From: Leucobacter sp. OLIS6 | GTDB taxonomy: Bacteria > Actinomycetota > Actinomycetes > Actinomycetales > Microbacteriaceae | Reading direction: 5' to 3' | Length of the DNA: 64,000 nucleotides | NCBI RefSeq assembly: GCF_002752355.1 | Contig: NZ_MRAV01000001.1 | Span: 310,001-374,000 of the forward strand | Shown: piece by piece, positions 17,042-26,908 of the stretch | How positions within the stretch are numbered: the first letter of the stretch is position 1 | Layout of the letters: every line of letters begins with the position of its first letter | Notes under the pieces: generated by a model | What the model was told of the DNA's origin: nothing | Databases searched by the model: none | Seen by the model: the letters and a program-made list of their open reading frames with translations, nothing else | Position numbers and translations under genes: made by a program

Positions 17042-17674
17042 ATGGATCCGCAGCGAACGAGCGTCCGGGACGCGGTCGGCGCGGCCTACGGCGCCCGGGC
17101 CGCTGAGTACACCGAGCTGCTCGGTTTGGTCGAGTCGCTCGCCGCGCGGGATCGCGACACGATCTCGGCGTGGGGCACGAGCGTCGTCGGCCCCGTGCTC
17201 GACGCCGGCTGCGGGCCGGGGCACTGGACCGAGCACCTGCGGGCGCTCGGCGTCGATGCCACCGGCATCGACCTGACCCCGGAGTTCGTCGACATCGCGC
17301 GGAGCCGATTCCCCGAGGCGCGGTTCCGCGTCGGCGCGCTCGAAGCGCTGCCCGTCGGGGACGCCGCGCTGGGCGGACTGCTCTCCTGGTACTCCGTGAT
17401 CCACACCCCTCCCGAGGACGTTCCGGCCATCCTTCGGGAGTTCGCCCGCGTCCTCAGGCCGGGCGGCTCCGTGCTGCTCGGCTGCTTCGAGGGGCCGCGG
17501 CTCGAAGCGTTCGATCACGCGGTGACCACGGCCTACTTCTGGCCGGTTGCCGAACTGCGTCGAGAGCTCGAGCGCGCGGGCTTCGCGGTCCGCTCGGTGC
17601 GCACCCGGACGGATGCGGGCAGCCGTCCGCACGCGGAATATCTCGCGGAGCGCGTCGGAGCGGCGGCGGCATGA
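17042..17674 (+). CDS. SAM-dependent class I methyltransferase
   Basis: 210 residues from the ATG at 17042; a GTG directly before it at 17039 is an equally possible start. Motif I VLDAGCGPGHWTEHL lies at about 56-70, the acidic end of strand 2 at GIDLTPEFVDIA, and motif IV at LSWYSVIHTPPED. This is a UbiE/Methyltransf_11 type fold with an unknown small-molecule substrate. The stop overlaps the next gene by 4 bp (17671-17674), suggesting the two are co-translated. Confidence 0.87.
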   Translation: MDPQRTSVRDAVGAAYGARAAEYTELLGLVESLAARDRDTISAWGTSVVGPVLDAGCGPGHWTEHLRALGVDATGIDLTPEFVDIARSRFPEARFRVGALEALPVGDAALGGLLSWYSVIHTPPEDVPAILREFARVLRPGGSVLLGCFEGPRLEAFDHAVTTAYFWPVAELRRELERAGFAVRSVRTRTDAGSRPHAEYLAERVGAAAA

Positions 17675-18126
17675 TCCGCCTCCGACTCGAAACCCGTATC
17701 GCTGCGACCCCGGCCGAGTGCTTCGCGCTGAGCCTGTCGGTCGACGCGCACACCTCCTCCATGAGCGACTCCCGCGAGCGCGCGGTCGGGGGAGTGACCT
17801 CCGGCGAGATGCGTGCGGGGCAGACGGTGACCTGGCGCGCGGTGCACTTCGGGATGCCGTGGCGCATGACCTCGCTCATCTCGGCGTACGAGGCGCCGCA
17901 CCGATTCGTCGACGAGCAGGTCTCGGGTCCGTTCGCGCGCTGGCACCACGAGCACCGATTCGAGCCGGACGGCTCCGGCACACGCATGCTCGACCTGGTC
18001 GAGTTCGCGGCACCGCTCGGCCCGCTGGGACGCATCGCCGAGCGGATCGCGCTGCGCCGCTACATAACGCGCCTGCTCGAGCGGCGCAACGTCTGGCTGC
18101 GCGAGACGCTCGAAGCGCGGCGCTGA
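17671..18126 (+). CDS. SRPBCC-fold (START/polyketide cyclase-like) protein
   Basis: 151 residues. Starts MIRLRLETRIAATPAECFALSLSV, the usual first strand and helix of SRPBCC lipid-binding folds. FVDEQVSGPFARWHHEHRFEPDGSGTRMLDLVEFAAPLG follows later, matching the family's paired strands and long last helix. Probably binds a hydrophobic ligand. Coupled to the methyltransferase upstream. Confidence 0.78.
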   Translation: MIRLRLETRIAATPAECFALSLSVDAHTSSMSDSRERAVGGVTSGEMRAGQTVTWRAVHFGMPWRMTSLISAYEAPHRFVDEQVSGPFARWHHEHRFEPDGSGTRMLDLVEFAAPLGPLGRIAERIALRRYITRLLERRNVWLRETLEARR

Positions 18127-18167
18127 CGGCGGATCTCACCGATACGGCTGGACTAGGCTCCGTTCGC

Positions 18168-18674
18168 ATGAGCAGCAATCCCTCTGATCCCGCTCCGCCG
18201 GTGCCGGCGCGAAGGACCGCGCGGCGGCGGAGAACGGATCTCTGGGTCTGGCTCGGTCTGGCGTTCGCGCTGGTCGTCGGTTTCTGCGTCTCGATCCCGC
18301 TGGTGAACGACGCCTACGCTCGCGGCCTCGAACGAGCTCTGCTGGAGACGCCCCTGCCCGAGCACACGGAGCGCGTCGATTCCCTGTCGCGGGCCGGACG
18401 GTTCGCCGGTGCAGGCAATGGCATGGAGTATCTGGGAGCGATGCTCGTGCGAAGCGATCTGCCGCTCGATCGGCTCGCGTCCTACTACCGGGGAGCGGGT
18501 GACGAGCGAGGCATGCGCGTCTCCGTGCGCGCCGCGAGCGAGCGAACCGATTCGCGCTTCGAGCCGGGGGTCGAATTCGGGCGCGATCTCGACGCACCGG
18601 ACCTGTTCCTGGTGACTTCGACCGGAGGCGGACCGGGCGGCCTGTACGAGCAGCTCGATCTCCGCGGGCACTGA
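18168..18674 (+). CDS. Hypothetical single-pass membrane protein
   Basis: 168 residues. A basic Pro/Arg-rich N-terminus is followed by one membrane segment (about 27-47, LWVWLGLAFALVVGFCVSIPL), leaving an external domain of about 120 residues. I do not recognise the domain. It contains a stretch around MEYLGAMLVRSDLPLDRLASYYRG that looks helical and a C-terminal beta-rich part. No lipobox or enzyme motif. Confidence 0.6.
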   Translation: MSSNPSDPAPPVPARRTARRRRTDLWVWLGLAFALVVGFCVSIPLVNDAYARGLERALLETPLPEHTERVDSLSRAGRFAGAGNGMEYLGAMLVRSDLPLDRLASYYRGAGDERGMRVSVRAASERTDSRFEPGVEFGRDLDAPDLFLVTSTGGGPGGLYEQLDLRGH

Positions 18675-18713
18675 GCGTGCCGCCGCGCCCGGCTCGCGAG
18701 CTCCGTGACCCGG

Positions 18714-19262
18714 CTACGCCGTCCGATCCACCGCGAACGCCAGGTGCGGCATGTCGACGCCGCGGTAGTGCTTCACGAACCGGCTGCGCACGGTCATGCC
18801 GAGCCGGATCGCGACGTTCATCGAGGCGAGGTTCGTGTCGCGCACCTGGGCGTAGACGCGATCAGCGCCCAGAACGGTGAAGGCATGATCCCGGCATGCG
18901 GCCGCGGCCTCCGTCGCGTAGCCGTGATGCCAGTGCGCACGATTGAAGAGGTACCCGACCTCGAGCACATCGGCTCCGTCGATGCGCTGCCGCGTGATCC
19001 CGCACTGGCCGATCACCGGAGCACCGTCTCGCGCGCCGTCGGGTCCGCCGGAGGGCGACGAGCGCAGCTCAACCGCCCAGAGGCCGAACCCGTCGACCCG
19101 GTAGCGCTCGATCTGCCGATCCAACCAGTCGCGCACCATGGCCTCGTCGAACGCGCCCTCGTAGGCCGCCATCGCGACGGGATCCTGCAGGATCGCGCGC
19201 AGCGCGGGCAGGTCGGCCGCCGTCATCTCGCGCAGGCGGAGGCGTTCGGTCTCGAGGATCAT
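18714..19262 (-). CDS. GNAT family N-acetyltransferase (RimJ-like)
   Basis: 182 residues from the ATG at 19262. ETERLRLREMTAADLPAL at the start, VLEVGYLFNRAHWHHGYATEAA (the acetyl-CoA binding motif A region) and NLASMNVAIRLGMT near the end place it in the RimJ/RimL-like GNAT group that acetylates protein N-termini or small molecules. Divergent from the next gene across 52 bp. Substrate unknown. Confidence 0.88.
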   Translation of the reverse strand: MILETERLRLREMTAADLPALRAILQDPVAMAAYEGAFDEAMVRDWLDRQIERYRVDGFGLWAVELRSSPSGGPDGARDGAPVIGQCGITRQRIDGADVLEVGYLFNRAHWHHGYATEAAAACRDHAFTVLGADRVYAQVRDTNLASMNVAIRLGMTVRSRFVKHYRGVDMPHLAFAVDRTA

Positions 19263-19314
19263 CCGCCCAGTCTCGCACCGTCGGCTCGGCGTCACCGTGC
19301 AGTAGCGTGACACC

Positions 19315-20289
19315 ATGCGCACACCCGACCGCCGGGGCCGCGGCAACCGGACCGAACCGTTCGGCTTCCCCGGCGATCTCCCCGCCGAAGCCGTTGAACG
19401 GATCGGGATCCTCGCCGCGAGATCGGTGAGCGTCGACCGCGAGCTGCGGAGAACCCTGGCGCCGCGCCTGGCTGCGACCCACGCGGTCGCCCGGGGAGCG
19501 AGGGAGGACGCGGCCGGGCGTGCGCGCTGCGCCGCGCCGAGCCGAGGTGCAGCACCGGAACGTCCCGGTCGGGGCACGCGGATCCTGTGGGGCGCGCTCT
19601 GCATCGCGCTGATGGTCGCGCTGATCGCGCTCTCCTCCACGTTCGGGCCGATCAAGCACTTCGCGTCGACGAGGCCCGACGTCCCCTGGGCGATCGCGAT
19701 GGTCGCAGGGATCGTCGCACTCTCGACGGCCGCATTGCTGCACCTGCTGCCGTCGCCGCGACGGGGGTATCCGCTCTACGTCGCCGAGGTCTGCGCGTGG
19801 CTGTGCGCCGGGATGCTCGTACTCGTGATCCTCTATCGCGCCTTCGGCCTGCACTGGCGCGAGACCGAGTACGCCCCGGAGCAGATCCGACTCTGGTTCC
19901 TGTGCGCCACGAGCGTCGCGCTGCTCACGGGGCTGCTCGCGTGGCGGTGGCGGCGCGGACGCGCACGGCTCTCGCAGGAGGAACGCCTGCGAGGGGCCCA
20001 GCAGCCCCCGCCGCCCGGCGCGGAAGCGTTCGTCGCGGCGCTGCGCACGATCGTGGAAGCCGCGGGCGGGATCCCGCAGGCGGTGAGCGACGACTGGCGC
20101 GCGCGCCTCGACCGGGAAGCGCGTCGTGCCGCGGGCGCCGGAACCGGAGGCGCTCCGGCGAGAGCGGAGGCCACCGGGATCCTCGCCGCGCTCGCCGCAG
20201 CGGACGGGCTCGACCCGGTCGAGGTCCTGGCTCGGATCCACGCGGACGGCGGTCGCGACGTCGAGCGCGTCGCCGCTGCGCTCCGCTGA
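19315..20289 (+). CDS. Hypothetical membrane protein
   Basis: 324 residues. A basic, Arg-rich cytoplasmic N-terminus (about 85 residues) is followed by four hydrophobic segments: about 90-108, 122-143, 155-172 and 190-207. The C-terminus is a cytoplasmic region of mostly helices, Ala-rich, ending DGLDPVEVLARIHADGGRDVERVAAALR. No family recognised. It stands directly before a second membrane protein gene with a similar plan (membrane core, helical tail), and the two may be related in function. Confidence 0.6.
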   Translation: MRTPDRRGRGNRTEPFGFPGDLPAEAVERIGILAARSVSVDRELRRTLAPRLAATHAVARGAREDAAGRARCAAPSRGAAPERPGRGTRILWGALCIALMVALIALSSTFGPIKHFASTRPDVPWAIAMVAGIVALSTAALLHLLPSPRRGYPLYVAEVCAWLCAGMLVLVILYRAFGLHWRETEYAPEQIRLWFLCATSVALLTGLLAWRWRRGRARLSQEERLRGAQQPPPPGAEAFVAALRTIVEAAGGIPQAVSDDWRARLDREARRAAGAGTGGAPARAEATGILAALAAADGLDPVEVLARIHADGGRDVERVAAALR

Positions 20290-20314
20290 TCCCGCTGCTA
20301 GCCTGACCGGCATC

Positions 20315-21178
20315 ATGAGCCTGAGCTATGAGACCGCGGAGGAATGGGCCGAGGAGCTGTCGCTGTCCGTCGACCCGGATCTCGAGACGCTCGAGGCCTA
20401 CGCGCTGCAGCGGCACCCGGAGGTGGTCGCCGCGCTCGGACCGCAGGGCGCGGTGCTCGCCGAGCGGATCCGGCCCGGCGCGAACGGGAGTCGGGGAACC
20501 CTCTCCTGCATCGCGGGCCTCCTCCTCTTCGGCGCCATCGGCGTCGCGCCGATCCTGGGGGTCGCGATCTACGCGGAGGCGCCGGGGGTACTGTTCAGCA
20601 GTGTTCCGCCCGTCGCGGCGCGGACCGCCATCCCGATCTCGAGCTGGTGCTTCGGGATCACGACGGCGGTGCTGCTCGTCGGGGCGATCGTCTGGCTCGT
20701 GCGCGGCGCGCGCTGGAACCCGGCGCTGCTCGGCTACGCCGTGCTCTCCTTCGTCATGTCGGGCTTCGCGACGATCGGACTGGCCAACGTGGCTGCGCGC
20801 GACGAGTTCGCGGGATTGGCCTGCTGGCTCTGGCCGGTCCGGGCCGCGCTGATCGTCGCCGCGGCCGTCGGGCTCGCGGTGCTGCTGCGCGTACGGCACC
20901 GGGCGCCCGACGACGCGGGTGCGTCGGATGGGGCGGATCGCGGGCAGCCGGATCAGGGTGAGCAAGCCGGACCCGACGCGGTGGAGCTCGTAGCGGCATT
21001 GCCGGAGGGGGATCGGGAGCGCGCGCTCGCGGATCGGAACGCGGCACTGGACGCGCTCGGGCGGCGCGGCTTCCTGACCGGCGGCACCGTCGGGCGAGCG
21101 CGGGCCGTGCCGCTCGGGGGTCTCGGGGCGTTCCGCTGGACCGGGAATCCCGACGCCGGGACGGCGGCGAGGGGATGA
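20315..21178 (+). CDS. Hypothetical membrane protein
   Basis: 287 residues from the ATG at 20315. A soluble N-terminus (ETAEEWAEELSLSVDPDLETLEAYA) is followed by hydrophobic segments at about 63-85, 103-128, 133-152 and 163-184. A cytoplasmic tail then includes a Glu/Asp/Arg-rich helix (EGDRERALADRNAALDALGRRG). No recognised family. Its stop overlaps the start of the next gene (21175-21178), so the pair is probably co-expressed. Confidence 0.6.
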   Translation: MSLSYETAEEWAEELSLSVDPDLETLEAYALQRHPEVVAALGPQGAVLAERIRPGANGSRGTLSCIAGLLLFGAIGVAPILGVAIYAEAPGVLFSSVPPVAARTAIPISSWCFGITTAVLLVGAIVWLVRGARWNPALLGYAVLSFVMSGFATIGLANVAARDEFAGLACWLWPVRAALIVAAAVGLAVLLRVRHRAPDDAGASDGADRGQPDQGEQAGPDAVELVAALPEGDRERALADRNAALDALGRRGFLTGGTVGRARAVPLGGLGAFRWTGNPDAGTAARG

Positions 21179-21642
21179 GTCCGGAGCGAGGCGTCGAACC
21201 GCTCGGGGCTGCGGAGATCGTCGCCTTCGTCCGGGAACGCCCGGACGGCGTCGTCTCGACGCTCGGCCCAGACGGGGCGCCGCAGGCCGCGTACCTGCCG
21301 TTCGCGGCGACCGACGCGGGCGATCTCGTCTTCGACGCGCGAACGGTATCGCGCAAGATCGCCAACCTCGCGCGCGACTCCCGCGTCGCGGTCGTGATCG
21401 GAGGCGCCGACGGCGCCACGCTGCAGGCCGAGGGCACGGCCGTCGTGACGAGCGGGTCGGATCGCACCGCGGCGGCGGACGCATACGCCGCCGCGTTCCC
21501 CGAGTTCGCCGATTCCCTCGGCCGGGACGATATCGCGGTCGTACGGATCCGGCTCGACTGGGCGCGCCTCGGCGATTACCGGACCGACCCGCCCCGGATC
21601 GCCGAGACCCGAGGGGTGCGAGCGGAGCCGGAGACCGGCTAG
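21175..21642 (+). CDS. Pyridoxamine-5'-phosphate-oxidase-fold (flavin/heme-binding split barrel) protein
   Basis: 155 residues. Early LGAAEIVAFVRERPDGVVSTLGPDGAPQAAYLPF and DLVFDARTVSRKIANLARDSRVAVVI are the typical first strands of PPOX-like split-barrel proteins, which bind FMN, F420 or heme. The C-terminal LDWARLGDYRTDPP is also family-like. True PdxH has a longer C-terminus, so this is a general family member, not vitamin B6 synthesis. Confidence 0.8.
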   Translation: MSPERGVEPLGAAEIVAFVRERPDGVVSTLGPDGAPQAAYLPFAATDAGDLVFDARTVSRKIANLARDSRVAVVIGGADGATLQAEGTAVVTSGSDRTAAADAYAAAFPEFADSLGRDDIAVVRIRLDWARLGDYRTDPPRIAETRGVRAEPETG

Positions 21643-21680
21643 GCTGGCCGCAGCAACCGAATATCCGGCCCATTCGCCAG

Positions 21681-21855
21681 CGCGGGAGAGCCGCTCGAAC
21701 ATCCGTCGAGCGGCACCGAAGGAGCAAGCTTCCCCGCCAATCTCTCAGGTCCAGTACCGCGCAGGCGAGGCCACTCTGAAAAGCGGGACACCGATGTCCC
21801 CGCCGACGGTGAAAGCGCGACGCCGCGCGAAGCTCTCAGGCCAATGACAGAGGGG
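21681..21855 (+). promoter_or_regulatory. Tandem glycine riboswitch before gcvT
   Basis: Aptamer I (about 21681-21753) has GCGGGAGAG, the GGCACCGAAGGAGCAAG core and CCGCCAATCTCTCAGG. Aptamer II (about 21771-21855) starts CACTCTGAAAAGCGG and has the GACGGTGAAAGCGCG core, closing with AGCTCTCAGGCCAATGACAGAGGGG. These are the conserved segments of the two-aptamer gcvT-class glycine riboswitch. Glycine binding normally turns the downstream glycine cleavage genes on. The 3' side of P1 in aptamer II ends about 55 bp before the preferred gcvT start, leaving room for an expression platform. Confidence 0.95.
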
Positions 21856-21909
21856 GAGTTCTCGCTCGAGCACGGTGCTCGGGCGTCCGAATGGACCGGA
21901 GAACTCGTC

Positions 21910-23067
21910 GTGACCGAACGCCGTACCCCGCTCTTCCCCGCCCACGAATCCGCCGGAGCCGTCTTCACCGACTTCGGCGGCTGGCAGATGCCCGTCCGCT
22001 ACACGAGCGACCTCGACGAGCACCACGCCGTGCGCCGCGCCGCCGGTCTCTTCGACATCTCGCACATGTCCGAATTCCTTGTCGAAGGGTCCGACGCCGG
22101 CGCCTTCCTCGACGGCGTGCTCGCGGGCCTCATCTCGACCATGCGCGTCGGCAAGGCGAAGTACTCGCTCCTGCTCAACGAGCACGGCGGGGTCGTGGAC
22201 GACCTGATCGTGTACCGCACTGCCGAGCACACCTTCCTCATCATCGCCAACGCGGGCAACCGCGATGCGGTCGCTGCGGCGCTCGCCGCCGCAGCTGCGT
22301 CAGGCTCCGGCGAGCGCACGGTCGAGGACGTCTCCGACACCTACGCGCTGATCGCAGTGCAGGGGCCCGAGGCGCAGCGGATTCTCGAAGCGGTCGACAC
22401 CCTGGTGCCCGACGCCCCGCTCTCGGAGCTGGGCTACTACGCGAGCCTCGGCGGCACCTTCGGCGTTCCGGGCGCGTTCGACGTCGCCCCGGTGCTCATC
22501 GCACGCACCGGTTACACGGGCGAGGACGGCTTCGAGATCCTGATCCCCGCGATCGACGCGCTCGACCTCTGGTACACCGTGCTCGAAGCGGGCGAGCCCT
22601 TCGGCCTCGTCCAGGCCGGGCTGGCGGCGCGCGACACGCTGCGCCTCGAAGCGGGCATGCCCCTGCACGGGCACGAGCTCTCGCCCGAGATCCTGCCCGC
22701 GCAGGCGGGCCTCGGCCGCGTCGTGGCGCTCGGCAAACCCGACGACTTCGTCGGGCGCGCGGCCGTCGAGGCCTTCGACGCCGCTGCGGCGCGCGTGCTC
22801 GTCGGGCTCACCGCCGAGGGGCGCCGCGCGGCGCGCGCCGGTGCCGAGATCTACGCCGGCGGCGTCGAACCGGGCGCAGACGGCGCCGAACCGATCGGGA
22901 TCGTGACGAGCGGGGTGCTCTCGCCCACGCTCGGCCACCCGATCGCGATGGCCTTCGTCGATCCCGAACACTCCGAGGCCGGCACCGCGCTCGGCATCGA
23001 CGTGCGGGGGCGCGTGCTCCCCGCCACCGTGACCCCCCTCCCGTTCTACACCCGAAAGCAGGCCTGA
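21910..23067 (+). CDS. gcvT: Glycine cleavage system T protein (aminomethyltransferase)
   Basis: 385 residues from a GTG at 21910, with GGAG 8 bp upstream. An in-frame ATG at 21844 lies inside the riboswitch's last stem and is rejected as a start. The folate-binding GcvT fold is shown by [13 protein letters not shown], the [18 protein letters not shown] block and YTGEDGFEI, with the C-terminal barrel ending in [12 protein letters not shown] protein transfers the methylene group from lipoyl-bound aminomethyl to tetrahydrofolate and releases ammonia. First gene of the gcvTHP operon. Confidence 0.96.
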   Translation: MTERRTPLFPAHESAGAVFTDFGGWQMPVRYTSDLDEHHAVRRAAGLFDISHMSEFLVEGSDAGAFLDGVLAGLISTMRVGKAKYSLLLNEHGGVVDDLIVYRTAEHTFLIIANAGNRDAVAAALAAAAASGSGERTVEDVSDTYALIAVQGPEAQRILEAVDTLVPDAPLSELGYYASLGGTFGVPGAFDVAPVLIARTGYTGEDGFEILIPAIDALDLWYTVLEAGEPFGLVQAGLAARDTLRLEAGMPLHGHELSPEILPAQAGLGRVVALGKPDDFVGRAAVEAFDAAAARVLVGLTAEGRRAARAGAEIYAGGVEPGADGAEPIGIVTSGVLSPTLGHPIAMAFVDPEHSEAGTALGIDVRGRVLPATVTPLPFYTRKQA

Positions 23068-23068
23068 C

Positions 23069-23443
23069 ATGAGCCTCCCCGCAGAGCTGAAGTACACCCG
23101 CGAGCACGAGTGGATCCGCCTCGACGGCGACGTCGCCACCGTCGGCATCACCTCGCACGCGGCCGACCAGCTGGGCGACGTCGTGTTCGTCGAGCTGCCC
23201 GCGGCCGGCACCCGAGTGAGCCGCGGATCCGTGATCGGCGAGATCGAGTCGACCAAGTCGGTCGGCGAGCTCTTCGCACCCTTCGACGGCGAGGTCGTCG
23301 AGGCGAACGACGCGGTCGTCGATGCGCCCGAGCTCGTCAACCAGGATCCCTTCGGCGAGGCCTGGCTCGTGCGCGTGCGTCCCGACGCGCTGCCCGACGA
23401 CCTGCTCGACGCCGACGCGTACGCCGCCGAGATCGACGGTTGA
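23069..23443 (+). CDS. gcvH: Glycine cleavage system H protein
   Basis: 124 residues, starting one base after the gcvT stop codon. Lipoyl-carrier fold with the lipoylated lysine at residue 63 in [11 protein letters not shown], after YTREHEWI and [20 protein letters not shown]. It shuttles the aminomethyl group between P, T and L proteins. Length and motifs are normal. Confidence 0.97.
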   Translation: MSLPAELKYTREHEWIRLDGDVATVGITSHAADQLGDVVFVELPAAGTRVSRGSVIGEIESTKSVGELFAPFDGEVVEANDAVVDAPELVNQDPFGEAWLVRVRPDALPDDLLDADAYAAEIDG

Positions 23444-23451
23444 GGCGCGCG

Positions 23452-26385
23452 GTGCCCGAACAGTTCTCATCGCGCCACATCGGCACCCGCGCGGCTGACC
23501 GGGAGCGCATGTTCGCGCAGCTCGGCGTCGCGGGCGTCGACGGCCTTGACGCGCTCATGCGCGCCGCGATCCCCGAGACGATCCTGATCGACGCCGCGGC
23601 GGACGCCGATGCGCCGAGCGCGATCCCCGCGGCGGCCACCGAGGCCGAGGCGCTCGCCGAACTGCGCGAGCTCGCCTCGCGCAACACCGTGCGCCGATCC
23701 ATGATCGGTCTCGGCTACTTCGGCACGCGCACCCCGTCGGTGATCGCCCGCAACGTGCTCGAGAACCCGCGCTGGTACACGGCCTACACGCCTTACCAGC
23801 CCGAGATCTCGCAGGGCCGGCTCGAAGCGCTCATCAACTTCCAGACCATGGTCGCCGACCTGACCGGGCTCGCGACCGCGAACGCGTCGATGCTCGACGA
23901 GGGCACCGCCGTCGTCGAAGCGATGCTGCTCGCGCGGCGCGCCTCGCGGGCGTCGTCCCAGGTGTTCCTGCTCGACGCCGACGCCCTGCCGCAGACCCGC
24001 GCGCTCGTGCACCACCGGGCGGAACCGCTCGGCATCGAGGTGCGCGAGATCGAGCTCGCAGACGCGGATCCCGCGTCGCTGCCGGAGGCGTTCGGCGTCA
24101 TCGTGCAGTATCCGGGTGCGTCGGGCCGCGTGTGGGATCCCTCGCGGATCCTCGCGGCCGTGCGCGACGCGGGAGGTCTCGGCGTCGTCGCGGCGGACCC
24201 GCTGGCCCTCGCGCTGCTCACGAGCCCGGGCGAGCTCGGCGCCGACATCGCCGTGGGCACCACTCAGCGCTTCGGCGTGCCGCTCGGTTTCGGCGGCCCG
24301 CACGCCGGCTACCTCGCCGTGCGCTCGGGCCTCGAACGCCAGATGCCGGGCCGCCTCGTCGGCGTGAGCGTCGACGCCGAAGGCGCCCCCGCCTATCGGC
24401 TGAGCCTGCAGACGCGCGAGCAGCACATCCGCCGAGAGAAAGCGACCTCGAACATCTGCACCGCGCAGGTGCTGCTCGCCGTCATGGCGTCCATGTACGC
24501 CGTCTACCACGGGCCCGAGGGGATCCGCCGGATCGCGACCGAGGTCGCCGGGAACGCGCGGGCCCTCGCCGGTCTGCTCGCCGAGCGCGGCTTCGAGATC
24601 GTGCACGAGAACTACTTCGACACGATCCGCGTGCGGGTGAGCGGCGATGGCGATCCCGCGGCCGAGGTCGTGGCGCGCGCGCACGAGGCCGGGATCCTGC
24701 TCTGGCGCGTCGACGCGCAGACCGTGCAGATCGCGGTCGACGAGACGACGACCGGCGAGGACCTGGTCGAGGTCGTCGGGGCGTTCGTGGGCGGCTCGTT
24801 CGCGTACGCGTTCGCGGTCGACGGCGACGCCCTGCCCGAGGCGCTGCACCGCACGAGCGAGTACCTGACGCACGCGGTGTTCCACGCGCACCGATCCGAG
24901 ACCTCGATGATGCGGTACCTGGCCGAGCTCGCCGACCGCGACTACGCGCTCGACCGCGGCATGATCCCGCTCGGATCCTGCACCATGAAGCTCAACGCGG
25001 CGACCGAGATGGCCGCAGTGAGCTGGTCGGAGTTCCAGGAGCTGCACCCGTTCGCGCCCGCCGAGGACGTCGCGGGAACGCTCGAGCTGGTGCGCCAGCT
25101 CGAGTCGTGGCTCGCCGAGGCGACCGGCTACGACACCGTCTCGCTGCAGCCCAACGCGGGCAGCCAGGGGGAGCTCGCGGGCCTGCTCGCGATCCGCGGC
25201 TACCACCGCGCGAACGGCGACACCGAGCGCGACGTCTGCCTGATCCCGTCGAGCGCGCACGGCACCAACGCGGCCTCCGCGGTGCTCGCCGGCATGCGCG
25301 TCGTGGTCGTCGCGTGCGACGAGCACGGCGACGTCGACCTCGACGACCTGCGCGCGAAGATCGCAGCGCACGCCGAGCGCCTCGCGGCCCTCATGATCAC
25401 CTACCCGTCGACCCATGGCGTCTACGAGCGGGCGGTCACCGAGATTTGCGACGCCGTGCACGCGGCCGGCGGCCAGGTGTACATCGACGGGGCCAACCTC
25501 AACGCGCTCGTGGGAGCGGCCCGCTTCGGCGAGTTCGGCGGCGACGTGTCGCACCTCAACCTGCACAAGACGTTCTGCATCCCGCACGGCGGCGGCGGCC
25601 CCGGAGTCGGCCCGGTCGCGGCGAAGGCGCATCTCGCACCGTTCCTGCCCGGGCACCCGCTCGCGCAGTCGACCGAGCACGCCCTGCTCGGCGACCCCGA
25701 GGGCGGTATCGCCCACGGCGGCGGACCGATCTCGGCAGCCCCCTACGGCAGCGCCGGGATCCTCCCGATCTCGTGGGCGTACGTGCGCATGATGGGCGCC
25801 GACGGGCTCGCCGAGGCCACCGCCTCCGCGGTGCTCGCGGCGAACTACGTCGCGTCGCGGCTGCGCGAGCACTATCCCGTGCTGTACTCGGGCCCCGACG
25901 GGCTCGTCGCGCACGAGTGCATCCTCGACCTGCGCCCACTGAAGGACGAGACCGGCGTGACCGTCGACGACGTCGCCAAGCGCCTCATCGACTACGGCTT
26001 CCACGCGCCGACCATGTCGTTCCCCGTCGCGGGCACGCTCATGGTCGAACCGACCGAGAGCGAGGACCTCGCGGAGCTCGACCGTTTCGTCGAAGCGATG
26101 ATCGCGATCCGCGCCGAGGCCGACGCCGTCGGGCGCGGGGAGTGGCCCGCCGAGGACAACCCGCTGCGCGGGGCGCCCCATACGGCGCGCTCCGTGATCG
26201 TCGACGCGTGGGCGCACCCGTACGGGCGCGAGCTCGCCGCGTACCCCGTGCCCGGGATCGTGCGCCGCAAGTACTGGCCGCCCGTGCGCCGCATCGACAA
26301 CGCGCACGGCGACCGCAACCTCGTGTGCGCGTGCCCGCCGCCCGAAGCGTTCGACGCGGCGTTCGACGGGGCGTTCGACGCCTGA
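23452..26385 (+). CDS. gcvP: Glycine dehydrogenase (decarboxylating), P protein
   Basis: 977 residues from a GTG at 23452, 8 bp after gcvH; the frame is open further upstream but would overlap gcvH entirely. It is the single-chain (fused P1/P2) form. The N-terminal half starts SSRHIGTR and includes [36 protein letters not shown]. The C-terminal half holds the PLP lysine at about residue 706 ([16 protein letters not shown]) and the glycine-rich loop [10 protein letters not shown]. It decarboxylates glycine and loads H protein. The operon lacks its own L protein (dihydrolipoyl dehydrogenase), which must be encoded elsewhere. Confidence 0.97.
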   Translation: MPEQFSSRHIGTRAADRERMFAQLGVAGVDGLDALMRAAIPETILIDAAADADAPSAIPAAATEAEALAELRELASRNTVRRSMIGLGYFGTRTPSVIARNVLENPRWYTAYTPYQPEISQGRLEALINFQTMVADLTGLATANASMLDEGTAVVEAMLLARRASRASSQVFLLDADALPQTRALVHHRAEPLGIEVREIELADADPASLPEAFGVIVQYPGASGRVWDPSRILAAVRDAGGLGVVAADPLALALLTSPGELGADIAVGTTQRFGVPLGFGGPHAGYLAVRSGLERQMPGRLVGVSVDAEGAPAYRLSLQTREQHIRREKATSNICTAQVLLAVMASMYAVYHGPEGIRRIATEVAGNARALAGLLAERGFEIVHENYFDTIRVRVSGDGDPAAEVVARAHEAGILLWRVDAQTVQIAVDETTTGEDLVEVVGAFVGGSFAYAFAVDGDALPEALHRTSEYLTHAVFHAHRSETSMMRYLAELADRDYALDRGMIPLGSCTMKLNAATEMAAVSWSEFQELHPFAPAEDVAGTLELVRQLESWLAEATGYDTVSLQPNAGSQGELAGLLAIRGYHRANGDTERDVCLIPSSAHGTNAASAVLAGMRVVVVACDEHGDVDLDDLRAKIAAHAERLAALMITYPSTHGVYERAVTEICDAVHAAGGQVYIDGANLNALVGAARFGEFGGDVSHLNLHKTFCIPHGGGGPGVGPVAAKAHLAPFLPGHPLAQSTEHALLGDPEGGIAHGGGPISAAPYGSAGILPISWAYVRMMGADGLAEATASAVLAANYVASRLREHYPVLYSGPDGLVAHECILDLRPLKDETGVTVDDVAKRLIDYGFHAPTMSFPVAGTLMVEPTESEDLAELDRFVEAMIAIRAEADAVGRGEWPAEDNPLRGAPHTARSVIVDAWAHPYGRELAAYPVPGIVRRKYWPPVRRIDNAHGDRNLVCACPPPEAFDAAFDGAFDA

Positions 26386-26387
26386 TG

Positions 26388-26451
26388 GGTTCGGGCTCCG
26401 GTGGGTTCGGGTTCCGGTGAGTTCGGGTTCCGGTGAGTTCAGGTTCCGGTG
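26388..26451. repeat. Four tandem 16-bp repeats after gcvP
   Basis: Four head-to-tail copies of GGTTCGGGTTCCGGTG-type units (26388-26403, 26404-26419, 26420-26435, 26436-26451) differ at one to three bases. They begin 3 bp after the gcvP stop and run into the start of the next small gene, whose GTG at 26433 and first codons come from the repeat. Confidence 0.9.
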
Positions 26452-26681
26452 AGGCGGGTCCGCGCGGCGAACTGCCGCGCGGGCTCGCCGACGACCCGTT
26501 CGACTATCGCGTGACGAAGTCGGGCGAGGTCAGGATCACGCGCGGTGGGCGTGTGGTGTCGGTGCTCGGAGGTGCGGCGGGGGAGCGTCTCGCGGCACGG
26601 CTGGGAGTCGACCCGATCCAGGACCAGTTGCTGCTCGCGAAGGCGACGGGCAACTACCGGCGGGGCAACGAGCGGCGCTGA
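26433..26681 (+). CDS. Small conserved hypothetical protein
   Basis: 82 residues if started at the GTG at 26433; the conserved part begins about residue 20 at DPFDYRVTKSGEVRITRGGR and ends LLLAKATGNYRRGNER. I recall this short pattern as a common actinobacterial protein of unknown function, about 60 residues long. The repeat-coded Ser/Gly start may therefore be untranslated and the real start later. It looks like a small beta-sheet followed by a helix. No known domain. Confidence 0.6.
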   Translation: MSSGSGEAGPRGELPRGLADDPFDYRVTKSGEVRITRGGRVVSVLGGAAGERLAARLGVDPIQDQLLLAKATGNYRRGNERR

Positions 26682-26718
26682 GCGGTGCGCGCTCGCGCTC
26701 GCGCTCCGCGCACAGGGT

Positions 26719-26774
26719 CGAGTGAACGCTTGTACATGAAAAGACCCCTCTTTTCATGTACAAGCGTTCACTCG
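26719..26774. repeat. 56-nt palindromic element, copy 2
   Basis: Perfect 25-nt arms (26719-26743 and 26750-26774) around the loop ACCCCT. It shares with copy 1 (917-972) the outer GAGTGAAC, the core TTGTACATGAAA, arm length and loop length, but swaps the AG/CT pair for GC/GC and one A-T pair near the loop for T-A. It lies 37 bp after the small gene and 134 bp before the DUF559 gene. Confidence 0.9.
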
Positions 26775-26908
26775 GCCTGCTTCTCGGAAGTCGTCGGCTC
26801 CCTCAAACTTCCCTCACATGGAGCGTTCGAAGCGTGCGCGCACCTCCTTGGCTCCAACGATTGTGGAATCCACTGCGACCGCCATGATGCGGCGCCAGGA
26901 TCGTACGC

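Noticed and set aside
23467..26307. Minus-strand open frame of more than 900 codons opposite gcvP
   Set aside because: It mirrors a clearly identified gene; long antisense frames are usual in GC-rich DNA. The translation is full of His/Arg/Asp/Val runs with no domain.
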